Assembly (NCBI RefSeq): GCF_030063335.1 | Contig: NZ_JASISW010000008.1 | Span: 124,001 to 188,000 of the forward strand | Direction of reading: 5' to 3' | DNA: 64,000 nucleotides | Origin: Rhodococcus sp. G-MC3 | Lineage (GTDB): Bacteria > Actinomycetota > Actinomycetes > Mycobacteriales > Mycobacteriaceae | Shown: positions 16,079-24,960 of the stretch, piece after piece | Position numbering within the stretch: position 1 is the stretch's first letter | How the letters are laid out: every line of letters begins with the position of its first letter | Program-made: the position numbers and the translations under genes | The notes under the pieces: model-generated | The model's database searches: none | What the model saw: the letters and a program-made list of their open reading frames with translations, nothing else | What the model was told of the DNA's origin: nothing

Positions 16079-17023
16079 TCATGTCCGCGCGCTGAACCTC
16101 CCCCGCGGAACCTTGTTCTCGGCCGCTCGAACGAATCCGCGTGCCACTCGGTTGGTCAACGCCTTCGGAGTGTCCAAATCCTGCCAATTCCACCGGACGA
16201 CAATCCATCCGAGATCCTCCATTCGATGTCGTCGCCGCCGTCCCTCGAAGTCCGGAGGCGTCGGATCGGCCCCGTAGGTGCCGGTTCCCTCGAACATGCC
16301 GATGACGCCGTGGTTCGGGTAGAGGAATCCGGCTGAACCGACGAGCGATCCTTCCTCGTCGTACACCCGCTGATCGAGCAGGGGAGGGGGCAGCGGCAGC
16401 GTGTCCAATTGCAGTCGGCTCCGCGTCTCTCCGACGCTCGCGCTCGCCTCCGACATCGAACCGATCGCCTGACGTGCCTTTGCAATGCCCGTTCTGTTCT
16501 TGGCGCTGCCGACCGCACTGTGCAGTTCGTCCATGGTGGTCAGGCCCGTGCGAAGGGCGTAGTCGCCGATACAGACCGAGGGGACGAGAGGCATGGACCT
16601 ACAGAGGTCTGCGATGGTCCGCGACACTGTCGTGACCGGAAAGCCGTCGATCTCGGTGAAATCTTCGTCGGGTAGCGGTGAGCCGTGCAGAACCCGCTGC
16701 CTGCCACGTTTGCTCGCATACGTGCGGTCGATGGTGAGCGTGACCTTGTCGAGGGGAATCTGCCACGTCTCCAGACGATGAAGAACTGCGGCGGTGACGT
16801 GGCTGAACACCGCTTTGCTGCTGGACTCCGAGTAGGTGGCCTCGGCCAGTATCAGGTGTCTGGCGTGGGGGTCGAGACTGCGAAGCACCTCGGTGCGGAG
16901 AAAGTAGCCGCGTCGAATCGTGTGCAGCAGGCCTTGCGATCGCGCACGCTTGAGGTCCTCATCGGTGTAACCGGCGTGCAGCGCGTCGCTCCGGGAGAAC
17001 ATGCCCGGCTGATCGAAGTCCAT
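16079..17023 (-). CDS. AbiEi-like/DUF559 (VSR-fold) protein with altered nuclease site
   Basis: 314-residue protein with an N-terminal winged-helix like that of AbiEi antitoxins (FSRSDALHAGYTDEDLKRARSQG, seen in parts) and a C-terminal region like DUF559/VSR-type endonucleases. In this actinobacterial family the core usually reads VDF-x-YP followed by GEFDG. Here the matching stretch reads SAGFLYP and GMFEG, so the expected metal-binding aspartate is glycine and the following acidic pair is changed. ETRSRL keeps the upstream glutamate. It is therefore probably not an active nuclease. It stands alone between aidB and pgi. The ATG start gives the family N-terminus. Confidence 0.65.
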   Translation of the reverse strand: MDFDQPGMFSRSDALHAGYTDEDLKRARSQGLLHTIRRGYFLRTEVLRSLDPHARHLILAEATYSESSSKAVFSHVTAAVLHRLETWQIPLDKVTLTIDRTYASKRGRQRVLHGSPLPDEDFTEIDGFPVTTVSRTIADLCRSMPLVPSVCIGDYALRTGLTTMDELHSAVGSAKNRTGIAKARQAIGSMSEASASVGETRSRLQLDTLPLPPPLLDQRVYDEEGSLVGSAGFLYPNHGVIGMFEGTGTYGADPTPPDFEGRRRRHRMEDLGWIVVRWNWQDLDTPKALTNRVARGFVRAAENKVPRGRFSART

Positions 17024-17097
17024 ACTTATTTGGACGCATCAGCAGCCCGATCGGATCCATCAGGTTCTGAAACCGGGCGTAGGTGCGCGCCGCACCC

Positions 17098-18747
17098 TTA
17101 CTCGGAACGACCCCGCTGCTTGCGGTACCAGCGCACCAGTGCGTCGGTCGACGAGTCGCCCTGGCGATCAGGCGCGTCGGCGTCGGTCAGTACCGGAGTG
17201 AGCTCGAGCGCCTGGGTCTTGCCGAGTTCCACACCCCACTGATCGAACGAGTCGACGCCCCATACGACCCCTTCGGTGAACACCTGATGCTCGTACAATG
17301 CGATCAGCTGTCCGACGACGGATGGTGTCAGCTTCGGCGCAAGGATCGATGTAGACGGCCTGTTGCCTGGCATGACCTTGTGCGGAACTACGTTGGCATC
17401 GGTGCCCTCGGCCGTGATTTCCTCGGCGGTCTTGCCGAAGGCAAGGACCTTGGTCTGCGCGAAGAAGTTGCTCATGAGCAGATCGTGCATGCTGCCGGTG
17501 CCGTCGCGCGTCGGGAGATCGTCTGTCGGCTCGGCGAATCCGATGAAGTCTGCCGGGATCAACCGTGTTCCCTGGTGCAGCATTTGGTAGAACGCGTGCT
17601 GACCGTTGGTTCCCGGCTCGCCCCAGAAGATTTCGCCGGTGGAGGTGGTGACGGGAGTGCCGTCGACCTTCACGGACTTGCCGTTCGATTCCATGGTGAG
17701 CTGCTGGAGGTACGCGGGAAAACGTGACAAGTCGTTCGAATATGGCAGCACTGCACGGGTTTCGGAGCCGAAGAAGTTGCTGTACCACAGTCCGATCAAG
17801 CCGAGGAGGGCAGGAGCGTTCTGCTCGAGCGGAGTTGTGCGGAAGTGCTCGTCGATCTGGTGGAAGCCATCGAGGTACTCACCGAAGGCTTCCTTGCCGA
17901 TGACCGCCATCACCGACAGGCCGATCGCGGAATCCACCGAGTAACGCCCGCCGACCCAATCCCAGAAGCCGAACATGTTGGCAGTGTCGATGCCGAACTC
18001 CGACACTCGCTCGGCGTTGGTCGATACCGCGACGAAGTGCTTGGGGACGGAATCCTCACCGAGTGCGTCGACGAGCCAACGCCTCGCCGCCGTCGCGTTG
18101 GTCAGTGTCTCGAGAGTCGAGAACGTCTTGGACGCGATGATGAACAGCGTGCTGGCGGGATCGAGGCCCTCTAGGGCGCCGACGAGATCGGCGGGGTCGA
18201 CGTTGGAGACGAACCGGGCGTCGATGCCGGCGTCGGCGTAGTGGCGAAGCGCCTTGTACACCATGACGGGTCCGAGGTCGGATCCACCGATACCGATGTT
18301 GACGACGGTGGAAATCTTCGATCCGGTGCCGCCGACCCACTCGCCCGAGCGCACCCGGTCGGTGAATTCGCCCATGGCAGTGAGGACTTCGTGGACATCG
18401 GCCACCACGTTCTGGCCGTCGACCTCCAGCGTCGCGTCTTTCGGAAGCCGCAGAGCCGTGTGGAGAACGGCCCGATCCTCGGAGGTGTTGATGTGCTCGC
18501 CCGCGAACATGGCGTCGCGACGGCCTTCGACGTCGGCCGCGCGAGCAAGTTCGACCAGCAGTGACACGGTCTCACTGTCGATGATGTGCTTGCTGTAGTC
18601 GATGTGCAGATCGCCTGCGGCAAGGGTGAACGTGCGCCCACGGTCGGGATCCGCAGCGAACAAGTCACGAAGCTTTTTCTCGCCGATGGACTTGTGATGT
18701 GCCGTCAAATTCTTCCAGGCTTCGGTGCTCGTGATGTCGCCGCTCAT
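17098..18747 (-). CDS. pgi: Glucose-6-phosphate isomerase
   Basis: 549-residue cytoplasmic enzyme interconverting glucose-6-phosphate and fructose-6-phosphate. Signature regions are [35 protein letters not shown], the catalytic glutamate in [17 protein letters not shown], and the C-terminal lysine in [13 protein letters not shown] 18747 gives the conserved start [11 protein letters not shown]; an ATG four codons earlier is less likely. It occupies the place of Rv0946c in the conserved block and is divergent from the aldehyde dehydrogenase. Confidence 0.97.
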   Translation of the reverse strand: MSGDITSTEAWKNLTAHHKSIGEKKLRDLFAADPDRGRTFTLAAGDLHIDYSKHIIDSETVSLLVELARAADVEGRRDAMFAGEHINTSEDRAVLHTALRLPKDATLEVDGQNVVADVHEVLTAMGEFTDRVRSGEWVGGTGSKISTVVNIGIGGSDLGPVMVYKALRHYADAGIDARFVSNVDPADLVGALEGLDPASTLFIIASKTFSTLETLTNATAARRWLVDALGEDSVPKHFVAVSTNAERVSEFGIDTANMFGFWDWVGGRYSVDSAIGLSVMAVIGKEAFGEYLDGFHQIDEHFRTTPLEQNAPALLGLIGLWYSNFFGSETRAVLPYSNDLSRFPAYLQQLTMESNGKSVKVDGTPVTTSTGEIFWGEPGTNGQHAFYQMLHQGTRLIPADFIGFAEPTDDLPTRDGTGSMHDLLMSNFFAQTKVLAFGKTAEEITAEGTDANVVPHKVMPGNRPSTSILAPKLTPSVVGQLIALYEHQVFTEGVVWGVDSFDQWGVELGKTQALELTPVLTDADAPDRQGDSSTDALVRWYRKQRGRSE

Positions 18748-18827
18748 GGTGTCCCACACTAATGCGCCAGGCCTGGAAGTGCGCGCCTTGTCGTTTGTCG
18801 GTGCACGGTAACGGGCACACTCGAAGG

Positions 18828-20279
18828 ATGGAGATCAACTCACTCATCGAATCCATTCCAGCGAAGTTGTGGATCGGCGGCCGTGCGGTCGACGCCGAGA
18901 ACGGTGCGACGTTCGAGGTCCGCGATCCATCCACCGGCAAAGCGATCACGAAGGTCGCCGATGCGAGCCCGGCCGACGCGAAGAAAGCCATCGATGCCGC
19001 ATCGTCCGCGCAGAAATCCTGGGCGAAAACCCCTGCACGAGAGCGAGCCGAGATCCTGCGGGCGGCGTTCGAGAAGGTCACCGAACGCGCCGACGATGTT
19101 GCCACCTTGATGACGCTCGAAATGGGCAAGGCGCTCGCCGAATCGAAGGCCGAGGTCAAATACGGCGCCGAGTTCTTCCGCTGGTTCGCCGAGGAAGCGG
19201 TCCGGATCGGGGGACGTTACACGCCTGCCCCTGCCGGTAACGGAAGAATTCTGGTGTCCAAAGTGCCTGTTGGACCCGTCCTGGCGATAACACCGTGGAA
19301 CTTCCCTTTGGCTATGGGGACACGCAAGATCGGCCCTGCCTTGGCGGCCGGATGCACCATCATCGTCAAGCCGGCCAGTGAGACGCCGCTGACGATGCTC
19401 CTCTTGGCGCAGATTTTCGACGAAGTCGGACTTCCCGAGGGCGTTCTGTCGGTGCTGACGACCTCGAAGTCCAGTGCGGTCAGCGCACCGCTGCTCGAGG
19501 ATCCGCGTCTGCGCAAGCTCACGTTCACCGGTTCGACCGAGGTGGGAAGGAAACTTCTCGAACAATCGGCGGGAGGATTGCTTCGTACGTCGATGGAACT
19601 CGGCGGCAACGCGCCGTTCGTTGTGTTCGACGACGCCGATGTGGACGCGGCAGTCGACGGGGCCATGCTCGCGAAATTGCGAAACGGGGGTGAGGCATGC
19701 ACGGCTGCCAACCGCTTCCATGTGGCGAACAGTGTTCGTGAAGAGTTCACGTCGAAATTGGTCGAACGCATGAAGGAAATGAAGCTCGGACCCGGGATCG
19801 ATCCCGATACCAAGCTCGGACCGCTGATCAACGCTGACCAGCTGAGCAAGGTTCAAGAACTCGTCGACGACGCGGTGGCAGCGGGCGCCACGGTCGCTCT
19901 CGGTGGCAAGGCCCCCGGCGGTGACGGCTACTTCTACCCGGCAACCGTCCTCACCGATGTTCCCAGGAGTGCTCGAATCTTGAAGGAAGAGGTTTTCGGG
20001 CCGGTTGCGCCCATCGTCGGCTTCGACACCGAAGAAGAGGGAATCGACGCTGCCAACAACACGGAGTTCGGTTTGGCGGCGTACATCTACACCCAGGGGC
20101 TCGATCGGGCGCTACGGGTGGCGGACGCTATCGACAGCGGAATGGTGGGTGTGAACCGCGGAGTCATCTCGGACGCGGCTGCACCGTTCGGCGGTGTGAA
20201 AGCGTCGGGCTTCGGTCGTGAAGGTGGAAGCGAAGGGATCGAAGAGTACTTGGAGACCAAGTACATCGCTCTGACCTAG
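18828..20279 (+). CDS. gabD: Aldehyde dehydrogenase, succinate-semialdehyde type
   Basis: 483-residue NAD(P)-dependent aldehyde dehydrogenase. The cofactor region is [22 protein letters not shown] (in parts) with [12 protein letters not shown]. The catalytic glutamate lies in MELGGNAPF and the catalytic cysteine in GEACTAANR. The C-terminal [16 protein letters not shown] is typical of GabD-type succinate-semialdehyde dehydrogenases. ATG 18828 starts the homologous [10 protein letters not shown]. Such enzymes turn succinate semialdehyde from 4-aminobutyrate or putrescine into succinate, which would suit the putrescine operon at 44-50 kb; that link is inference. The last codons and the stop are part of a 17-bp tandem repeat. 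Confidence 0.85.
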   Translation: MEINSLIESIPAKLWIGGRAVDAENGATFEVRDPSTGKAITKVADASPADAKKAIDAASSAQKSWAKTPARERAEILRAAFEKVTERADDVATLMTLEMGKALAESKAEVKYGAEFFRWFAEEAVRIGGRYTPAPAGNGRILVSKVPVGPVLAITPWNFPLAMGTRKIGPALAAGCTIIVKPASETPLTMLLLAQIFDEVGLPEGVLSVLTTSKSSAVSAPLLEDPRLRKLTFTGSTEVGRKLLEQSAGGLLRTSMELGGNAPFVVFDDADVDAAVDGAMLAKLRNGGEACTAANRFHVANSVREEFTSKLVERMKEMKLGPGIDPDTKLGPLINADQLSKVQELVDDAVAAGATVALGGKAPGGDGYFYPATVLTDVPRSARILKEEVFGPVAPIVGFDTEEEGIDAANNTEFGLAAYIYTQGLDRALRVADAIDSGMVGVNRGVISDAAAPFGGVKASGFGREGGSEGIEEYLETKYIALT

Positions 20280-20347
20280 ATGTGGCTCTGACCTAGATGT
20301 GGCTCTGACCTAGATGTGGCTCTGACCTAGATGTGGCCCTGACCTAG
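20268..20347 (+). repeat. 17-bp tandem repeat covering the gabD stop codon
   Basis: The unit gctctgacctagatgtg occurs four times without change (20268-20284, 20285-20301, 20302-20318, 20319-20335), then a partial fifth copy (20336-20347, with one change, gccctgacctag). The first copy supplies the last residues and TAG stop of the aldehyde dehydrogenase, so the array grew out of the gene end. Confidence 0.95.
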
Positions 20348-20354
20348 GAAGTGT

Positions 20355-20389
20355 GCTCGTTGTGCGTGAGAACTCGACGCACAACGAGC
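20355..20389. terminator. Hairpin between convergent gabD and chorismate mutase genes
   Basis: Perfect 13-bp inverted repeat gctcgttgtgcgt / acgcacaacgagc with a 9-base loop. There is no T-run, but the position between two convergent stops suits a shared terminator. Confidence 0.7.
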
Positions 20390-20396
20390 CTCGAGG

Positions 20397-20687
20397 CTAG
20401 CGTCCGAGTCGTCCGCGACCCAGACGAAGCAGAAGCATTGCGAGCGTGTGGCCTTCTTGGCCGAGGCTGCTGAAGCGGTCGAGGACCTTCATTTCGCGGC
20501 TGTGCACCAAGCGAGGTCCGCCTGATGCCATGCGTGTGCGGCCGATGATCTGCGATACCTCGGTGCGGCGCTCGATGGCGACGAGGATTTCGGCGTCCAA
20601 GCGGTCGATCTCCATGCGAAGTTTGTCGATCTCTGCCTCCGACGTGGGCAACGCGGTTTCTGACTCGATCTTGGTCGTGGATGCCAT
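20397..20687 (-). CDS. Chorismate mutase, AroQ type
   Basis: 96-residue all-helical AroQ-fold enzyme that turns chorismate to prephenate for phenylalanine and tyrosine synthesis. It shows the family start LRMEIDRLDAEILVAIERRTEVSQIIGRTRMASGG (in parts) with the catalytic arginines and lysine-like positions of this short class. The size and the place next to pgi and uvrD1 match M. tuberculosis Rv0948c, an intracellular mutase that works with DAHP synthase. No signal peptide. ATG 20687 follows GAGGAGAA; an upstream start adds six residues. Confidence 0.88.
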   Translation of the reverse strand: MASTTKIESETALPTSEAEIDKLRMEIDRLDAEILVAIERRTEVSQIIGRTRMASGGPRLVHSREMKVLDRFSSLGQEGHTLAMLLLRLGRGRLGR

Positions 20688-21127
20688 TTCTTCTCCTCGT
20701 GTCACATCGTGGATCGTTGCCTGGCCCGACCCCGTTACGTACTAGTAGTTCGGTGGTGCGCCCGGGAACGACGTGTCGGTGTGTGATTAGTCACTTTAAG
20801 AACCTCGGATTTTCTCGAAGGAGAACCGCGGGGTGAAGACTATCGGCGACAATTCCCGCCATCTACGAACAGTGAAAGTGCTGCATACGCGGGGTGGCGA
20901 CGAACGGCTGCTTCGATCACTGATTCAGTTTGCCACTTGTGGGGCGTCCTGGAAAGTCGCGAGTTCGGAGGGGCGCCGACACTGATTCACCGTTCAAAGG
21001 CCTCGGCAAGTCCAACACCTGACTCCAGAGTAAGGAATCCGAGGTGTGGCGACGCAGTATCGGAGGCCCTTCGATCGCAGTGATGGTGTGAAGCGATGTC
21101 GGTGTTCGCCGGTAACCTTGACAAGCG
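20688..21127. other. Divergent intergenic region before uvrD1; no gene seen
   Basis: About 440 bp between the chorismate mutase start and the uvrD1 start. Both promoters must lie here. No convincing coding frame, tRNA or SOS box (TCGAAC-N4-GTTCGA) was found, so uvrD1 shows no visible LexA operator. Confidence 0.6.
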
Positions 21128-23605
21128 ATGAACACGAATCTCTCGGCTGTACCCGCCCCCGGAAAATCCAGATCCGAAACGTTGCTGGAGGGTCTCAACC
21201 CGCAGCAGCGAGAGGCCGTGATGCACTCCGGGTCGCCACTGCTCATCGTGGCCGGTGCGGGTTCGGGCAAGACTGCGGTTCTGACACGTCGTATCGCGTA
21301 CCTGCTCGCCGAGCGCGGGGTTGGTCCAGGCCAAGTTTTGGCCATCACGTTCACCAACAAGGCCGCAGCCGAGATGCGCGAGCGAGTGGCAGAACTCGTC
21401 GGGCCGCGTGCCAACAGTATGTGGGTCTCGACGTTCCACTCGAGCTGCGTGCGGATTCTGCGCAGCCAGGCGTCTTTGCTGCCGGGGCTCAACTCGAACT
21501 TCTCGATCTACGACGCCGACGATTCTCGTCGACTGTTGACGATGATCTCCAAGGATCTTCAGATCGACACCAAGAAGTTCTCGGCTCGGCTGCTCGCCAC
21601 GCATATCTCCAATTTGAAGAACGAGCTGATCAGCCCCGACGACGCCAGTTCGGATGCAGAGAAGGACACCGTCGAACTGCCCAAGCTGATCGCGCGTGTC
21701 TACGGCCACTACCAGCAGCGGCTGCGCGGGGCCAATGCGATGGACTTCGACGACCTCATCGGCGAAACAGTCGGTCTGTTGCAGGCATTTCCGCAGGTCG
21801 CCGAGTATTACCGTCGCCGGTTCCGTCACGTGCTGGTCGATGAGTACCAGGACACCAACCATGCGCAGTACATGCTCGTTCGCGAGTTGGTCGGCCGCGA
21901 GGACTCCAACGGTGCACTCGAAGGCACGATCGAGCCGGGCGAGCTCTGTGTCGTCGGCGACGCGGACCAGTCGATCTACGCGTTCCGCGGCGCCACCATT
22001 CGCAACATCGAAGAATTCGAGCGCGATTACCCCGACGCTCGAACGATCTTGCTCGAGCAGAATTATCGGTCCACGCAGAACATTCTGTCGGCGGCCAACT
22101 CTGTCATCTCCCGCAACACCGGTAGGCGAGACAAGCGGCTCTGGACGGACTCCGGTGAAGGTGAACTCATCGTCGGCTACGTCGCCGACAACGAGCACGA
22201 CGAGGCCTCGTTCGTGGCGTCGGAGATCGACCGTCTGGTCGACAACCACGACGTGCGCTACGACGAGGTCGCTGTCTTCTACCGCACCAATAACTCTTCG
22301 CGTGCTCTCGAGGAGATCTTCATCCGACTCGGGCTGCCGTACAAGGTGGTGGGCGGTGTGCGCTTCTACGAGCGCAAGGAAGTCCGCGACATGGTTGCCT
22401 ATCTGCGCGTGTTGTCCAACGAGGACGACACGGTCAGCATGCGGCGCATTCTCAACACCCCGCGCCGTGGCATCGGGGATCGAGCCGAGGCGTGCGTCGC
22501 AGTGCATGCCGAACAACGCGACATCAGCTTTTCCAGAGCGCTGTACGACGCCGCAGCCGGTAAAGTAGCGCTGCTCAATTCGCGTTCGCAGAAGCTGATC
22601 GGGCAGTTCCTGGAGTTGCTCGACGAGTTACGCGGCGTCATGAACACCACCGACGACGACGGCAACGACATCACCGATATCGGCGACGTGGTCGAGGCGG
22701 TCCTCGACCGCACCGGTTACCGCGGAGAACTCGAAGCCAGCAGTGATCCGCAGGACGGCGCACGTCTCGATAACCTCAACGAGCTTGTCAGCGTTGCACG
22801 GGAGTTCACCTCGGAGGCCCGCAACCTCGCTGCGGTCGAAGCGGAACTCGACGCAGATGAGGGCGAGACCCCCGATGGCGAAGCGGATGAGGAGGAGGGT
22901 CTCCCCGAACCCGGTTCACTCGCAGCATTTCTCGAAAGAGTGTCGTTGGTTGCCGACACGGACCAGATTCCAGATTCCGGCACCGGCGTCGTGACGCTGA
23001 TGACGTTGCACACAGCCAAGGGTCTCGAGTTTCCGGTTGTCTTCGTGACCGGCTGGGAAGACGGTCAGTTCCCGCACATGCGTGCGCTCGGCGATCCAGC
23101 AGAGCTATCGGAGGAGCGCAGACTCGCGTATGTCGGAATCACCAGAGCGAGGCATCGGTTGTACGTGACGCGCGCGATCATGCGATCTGCCTGGGGTCAG
23201 CCGATCAACAATCCGGAATCGCGTTTCCTGCAAGAGATTCCGCAGTCCCTGATCAACTGGAAACGTGAAGATCCGGGTGTCGGTGGACGATCGATCGGCG
23301 GTGGCCGTCCTCGGTCCGGTGGTGGATTCGGTGGTGGTGGATTCGGTGGTGGTGGATTCGGCGGGGGAGGCGGATTCGGAGATCGTCGCGGTGCCGCATC
23401 GACTCCGAGCTTCGGTACCGCGCGGGCGCGCAACAACACGTTGGTCCTCGCTGTGGGCGATCGCGTGAACCACGACAAGTACGGTCTCGGAACGGTTTTG
23501 GAATCCAATGGCGCAGGCACCTCGGCCATGGTGCTCGTCGACTTCGGTACATCAGGTCGAGTCAAGATGATGCTCATCGGTGGAGTGCCGATGACCAAGC
23601 TCTGA
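21128..23605 (+). CDS. uvrD1: ATP-dependent DNA helicase UvrD1/PcrA
   Basis: 825-residue superfamily 1A helicase acting in DNA repair. Motifs in order: LNPQQREAV (Q motif), GAGSGKT (Walker A), FTNKAAAEMRERV (Ia), VDEYQDTN (Walker B/II), GDADQSIYAFRGA (III), EQNYRST (IV), TLHTAKGLEFPVVF (V) and RRLAYVGITRARHRLY (VI). After motif VI there is a glycine-phenylalanine-rich linker with GGGGF repeats (residues about 725-755). It leads into the C-terminal Tudor-like domain (VGDRVNHDKYGLGTV), which in mycobacteria contacts RNA polymerase or Ku. It is in the Rv0949 position of the conserved block. ATG 21128 is the natural start. Confidence 0.97.
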   Translation: MNTNLSAVPAPGKSRSETLLEGLNPQQREAVMHSGSPLLIVAGAGSGKTAVLTRRIAYLLAERGVGPGQVLAITFTNKAAAEMRERVAELVGPRANSMWVSTFHSSCVRILRSQASLLPGLNSNFSIYDADDSRRLLTMISKDLQIDTKKFSARLLATHISNLKNELISPDDASSDAEKDTVELPKLIARVYGHYQQRLRGANAMDFDDLIGETVGLLQAFPQVAEYYRRRFRHVLVDEYQDTNHAQYMLVRELVGREDSNGALEGTIEPGELCVVGDADQSIYAFRGATIRNIEEFERDYPDARTILLEQNYRSTQNILSAANSVISRNTGRRDKRLWTDSGEGELIVGYVADNEHDEASFVASEIDRLVDNHDVRYDEVAVFYRTNNSSRALEEIFIRLGLPYKVVGGVRFYERKEVRDMVAYLRVLSNEDDTVSMRRILNTPRRGIGDRAEACVAVHAEQRDISFSRALYDAAAGKVALLNSRSQKLIGQFLELLDELRGVMNTTDDDGNDITDIGDVVEAVLDRTGYRGELEASSDPQDGARLDNLNELVSVAREFTSEARNLAAVEAELDADEGETPDGEADEEEGLPEPGSLAAFLERVSLVADTDQIPDSGTGVVTLMTLHTAKGLEFPVVFVTGWEDGQFPHMRALGDPAELSEERRLAYVGITRARHRLYVTRAIMRSAWGQPINNPESRFLQEIPQSLINWKREDPGVGGRSIGGGRPRSGGGFGGGGFGGGGFGGGGGFGDRRGAASTPSFGTARARNNTLVLAVGDRVNHDKYGLGTVLESNGAGTSAMVLVDFGTSGRVKMMLIGGVPMTKL
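23317..23380 (+). repeat. 15-bp in-frame repeats coding a Gly-Phe linker in uvrD1
   Basis: Copies of ggtggtggtggattc, the last ones diverged, encode GGGGF units between helicase motif VI and the C-terminal Tudor-like domain. Confidence 0.85.
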
Positions 23606-23714
23606 GCTGGAAGGTCGCCCGCGCGTTTCGTTGCGGGCGGCTCATCGCCGACTAACGGTGGCGCGATCCGACAGAAAGGTGAGCGACTTCGCTCGAAGGG
23701 GGAGAGCGGACTTT

Positions 23715-24743
23715 TCAGTCCAACTCGGGTCCGAGGCTGATGCCTCGGGACGCCAGCCACGGCAGCGGGTCGATCTTGTTCTCGCCGGGAAGGTGGACCT
23801 CGAAGTGCAGGTGCGGGCCGGTGGAGAAGCCGCGGTTGCCCATGCGTGCGATCTGGTCGCCCGCCATGACTTCCTGACCGACCGTGACGTTGGTGCTATC
23901 GATGTGGCCGTAAACGGTGATGGTGCCGTCTGCGTGCTGCAGTCGGACCCACATTCCGAAGCCAGAAGCGGGTCCGGCGTCGATGACCTTGCCGTCGGCA
24001 ACCGCGACGATCGGGGTTCCGATGGAGTTGGCGATGTCGACGCCTGCGTGGAGTACGCCCCACCGGCTACCGAAGTTGGAGGTGTAAGTGCCGGCCGCGG
24101 GGAGCACGAACAGGGGGCGACGGGCAGCGGCTTCGCGTGCTGCTCGTTCCTCGCTGAAGCGTTGGCCCTTGGCGAGGATGTCGTTGAACTGGCTCAGGTC
24201 GACGGGGTTCGCGACGTTGAGGATCTGGGGAGCCGAGGAGGGTGAGACGGCCGTTGCGGTGTCTGCGGCGAAGTTGGCGGCCTGCGGAACGGCCGTCGCT
24301 GCGATTCCAGGAGCGGCAGGTGCTGCTCCGGCGGCGAGTGCAACTTCCTCGGAGGTGTTCGACGAGGAAGGACCGTGATCGATGACTGCCTGGCCCGCTG
24401 CAACGATCGCTCCTGCTGCGACTGCGAGGACGGCCGCGCGGCCCTTCATGGCCGAGGGCGGCGCCGGAATCCGGTGCGAACCTCCGCGGGGAGTCACGGC
24501 TATGACGTCTGCAGCGTTGGTCGGCTCGGACGAGCTGTGTAGCTCGGAGTCGTGGTAGCTGTCGGCGGTGCCATAGTTGCTTGCGAAGTAGTCGTAGCTG
24601 TTGGACTGAAGATCGCTGGCGTCGTAACTGTCGGCGTCTTCGGCCCAGCGTGTCTGCGTCGAGTACACCGTAGGAGCGCTCTCGGTCGCTGAGGCCGGTG
24701 CGACGAACCGGCTGGACGAAAAGGACGCACGATGTTGCGACAA
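23715..24743 (-). CDS. M23 (LytM-type) peptidoglycan endopeptidase
   Basis: 342 residues from TTG 24743, which lies nine bases after GGAGG; longer readings have no ribosome binding site. A Ser/Tyr/Asp-rich N-terminal part precedes one membrane segment (AAVLAVAAGAIVAAGQAVI), an Ala/Pro-rich stretch, a short coiled segment (FSEERAAREAAARR), then the M23 domain. The zinc ligands appear as HAGVD (H-x3-D) and HLHFE (H-x-H). The protein is expected to be membrane-anchored and to cut cell-wall cross-links, or to activate other hydrolases. It occupies the Rv0950c position. A CRP-type site lies about 105 bp upstream. Confidence 0.9.
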   Translation of the reverse strand: MSQHRASFSSSRFVAPASATESAPTVYSTQTRWAEDADSYDASDLQSNSYDYFASNYGTADSYHDSELHSSSEPTNAADVIAVTPRGGSHRIPAPPSAMKGRAAVLAVAAGAIVAAGQAVIDHGPSSSNTSEEVALAAGAAPAAPGIAATAVPQAANFAADTATAVSPSSAPQILNVANPVDLSQFNDILAKGQRFSEERAAREAAARRPLFVLPAAGTYTSNFGSRWGVLHAGVDIANSIGTPIVAVADGKVIDAGPASGFGMWVRLQHADGTITVYGHIDSTNVTVGQEVMAGDQIARMGNRGFSTGPHLHFEVHLPGENKIDPLPWLASRGISLGPELD

Positions 24744-24847
24744 GACCTGCGACCTCCGTTCCGTGATCTGCTCGTGACTTAATGCTCGGCAGACGGTAAC
24801 GAAACGATTGCAGGGCGCGCAAGTTAATCGGCCCAACAGGCGGCATA

Positions 24848-24863
24848 TGTGAGATGGCTCACA
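24848..24863. promoter_or_regulatory. CRP/FNR-family (cAMP-type) binding site
   Basis: TGTGAGATGGCTCACA matches TGTGA-N6-TCACA, the site bound by mycobacterial CRP (Rv3676) and E. coli CRP, with perfect 6-bp arms TGTGAG/CTCACA. It lies between the divergent M23 peptidase and a large membrane-protein gene and could serve either. Confidence 0.8.
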
Positions 24864-24960
24864 ACGCGAGCAGGGCTTTTGCAGAGACCAGTTGTGATCT
24901 CCGACAGGTCACGATTACCCGCGATGCTGTTATCGAAACGCGGCGCGAGAAAACCGGCGG

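Noticed and set aside
16048-17098. Same flanking hairpin repeats around the first DUF559-type gene
   Set aside because: I looked for the GATCGAGGTTATG core on both sides and did not find it.
20688-21127. SOS box ahead of uvrD1
   Set aside because: No TCGAAC-N4-GTTCGA or close variant was seen.
20987-22516. Long minus-strand frame opposite uvrD1
   Set aside because: It is the shadow of the helicase gene; the product has no domain and follows the codon pattern of the plus strand.
24744-24847. Possible c-di-AMP (ydaO-type) riboswitch in the M23 peptidase leader
   Set aside because: Such riboswitches often precede actinobacterial cell-wall hydrolases, but I could not find the conserved core in this short leader.
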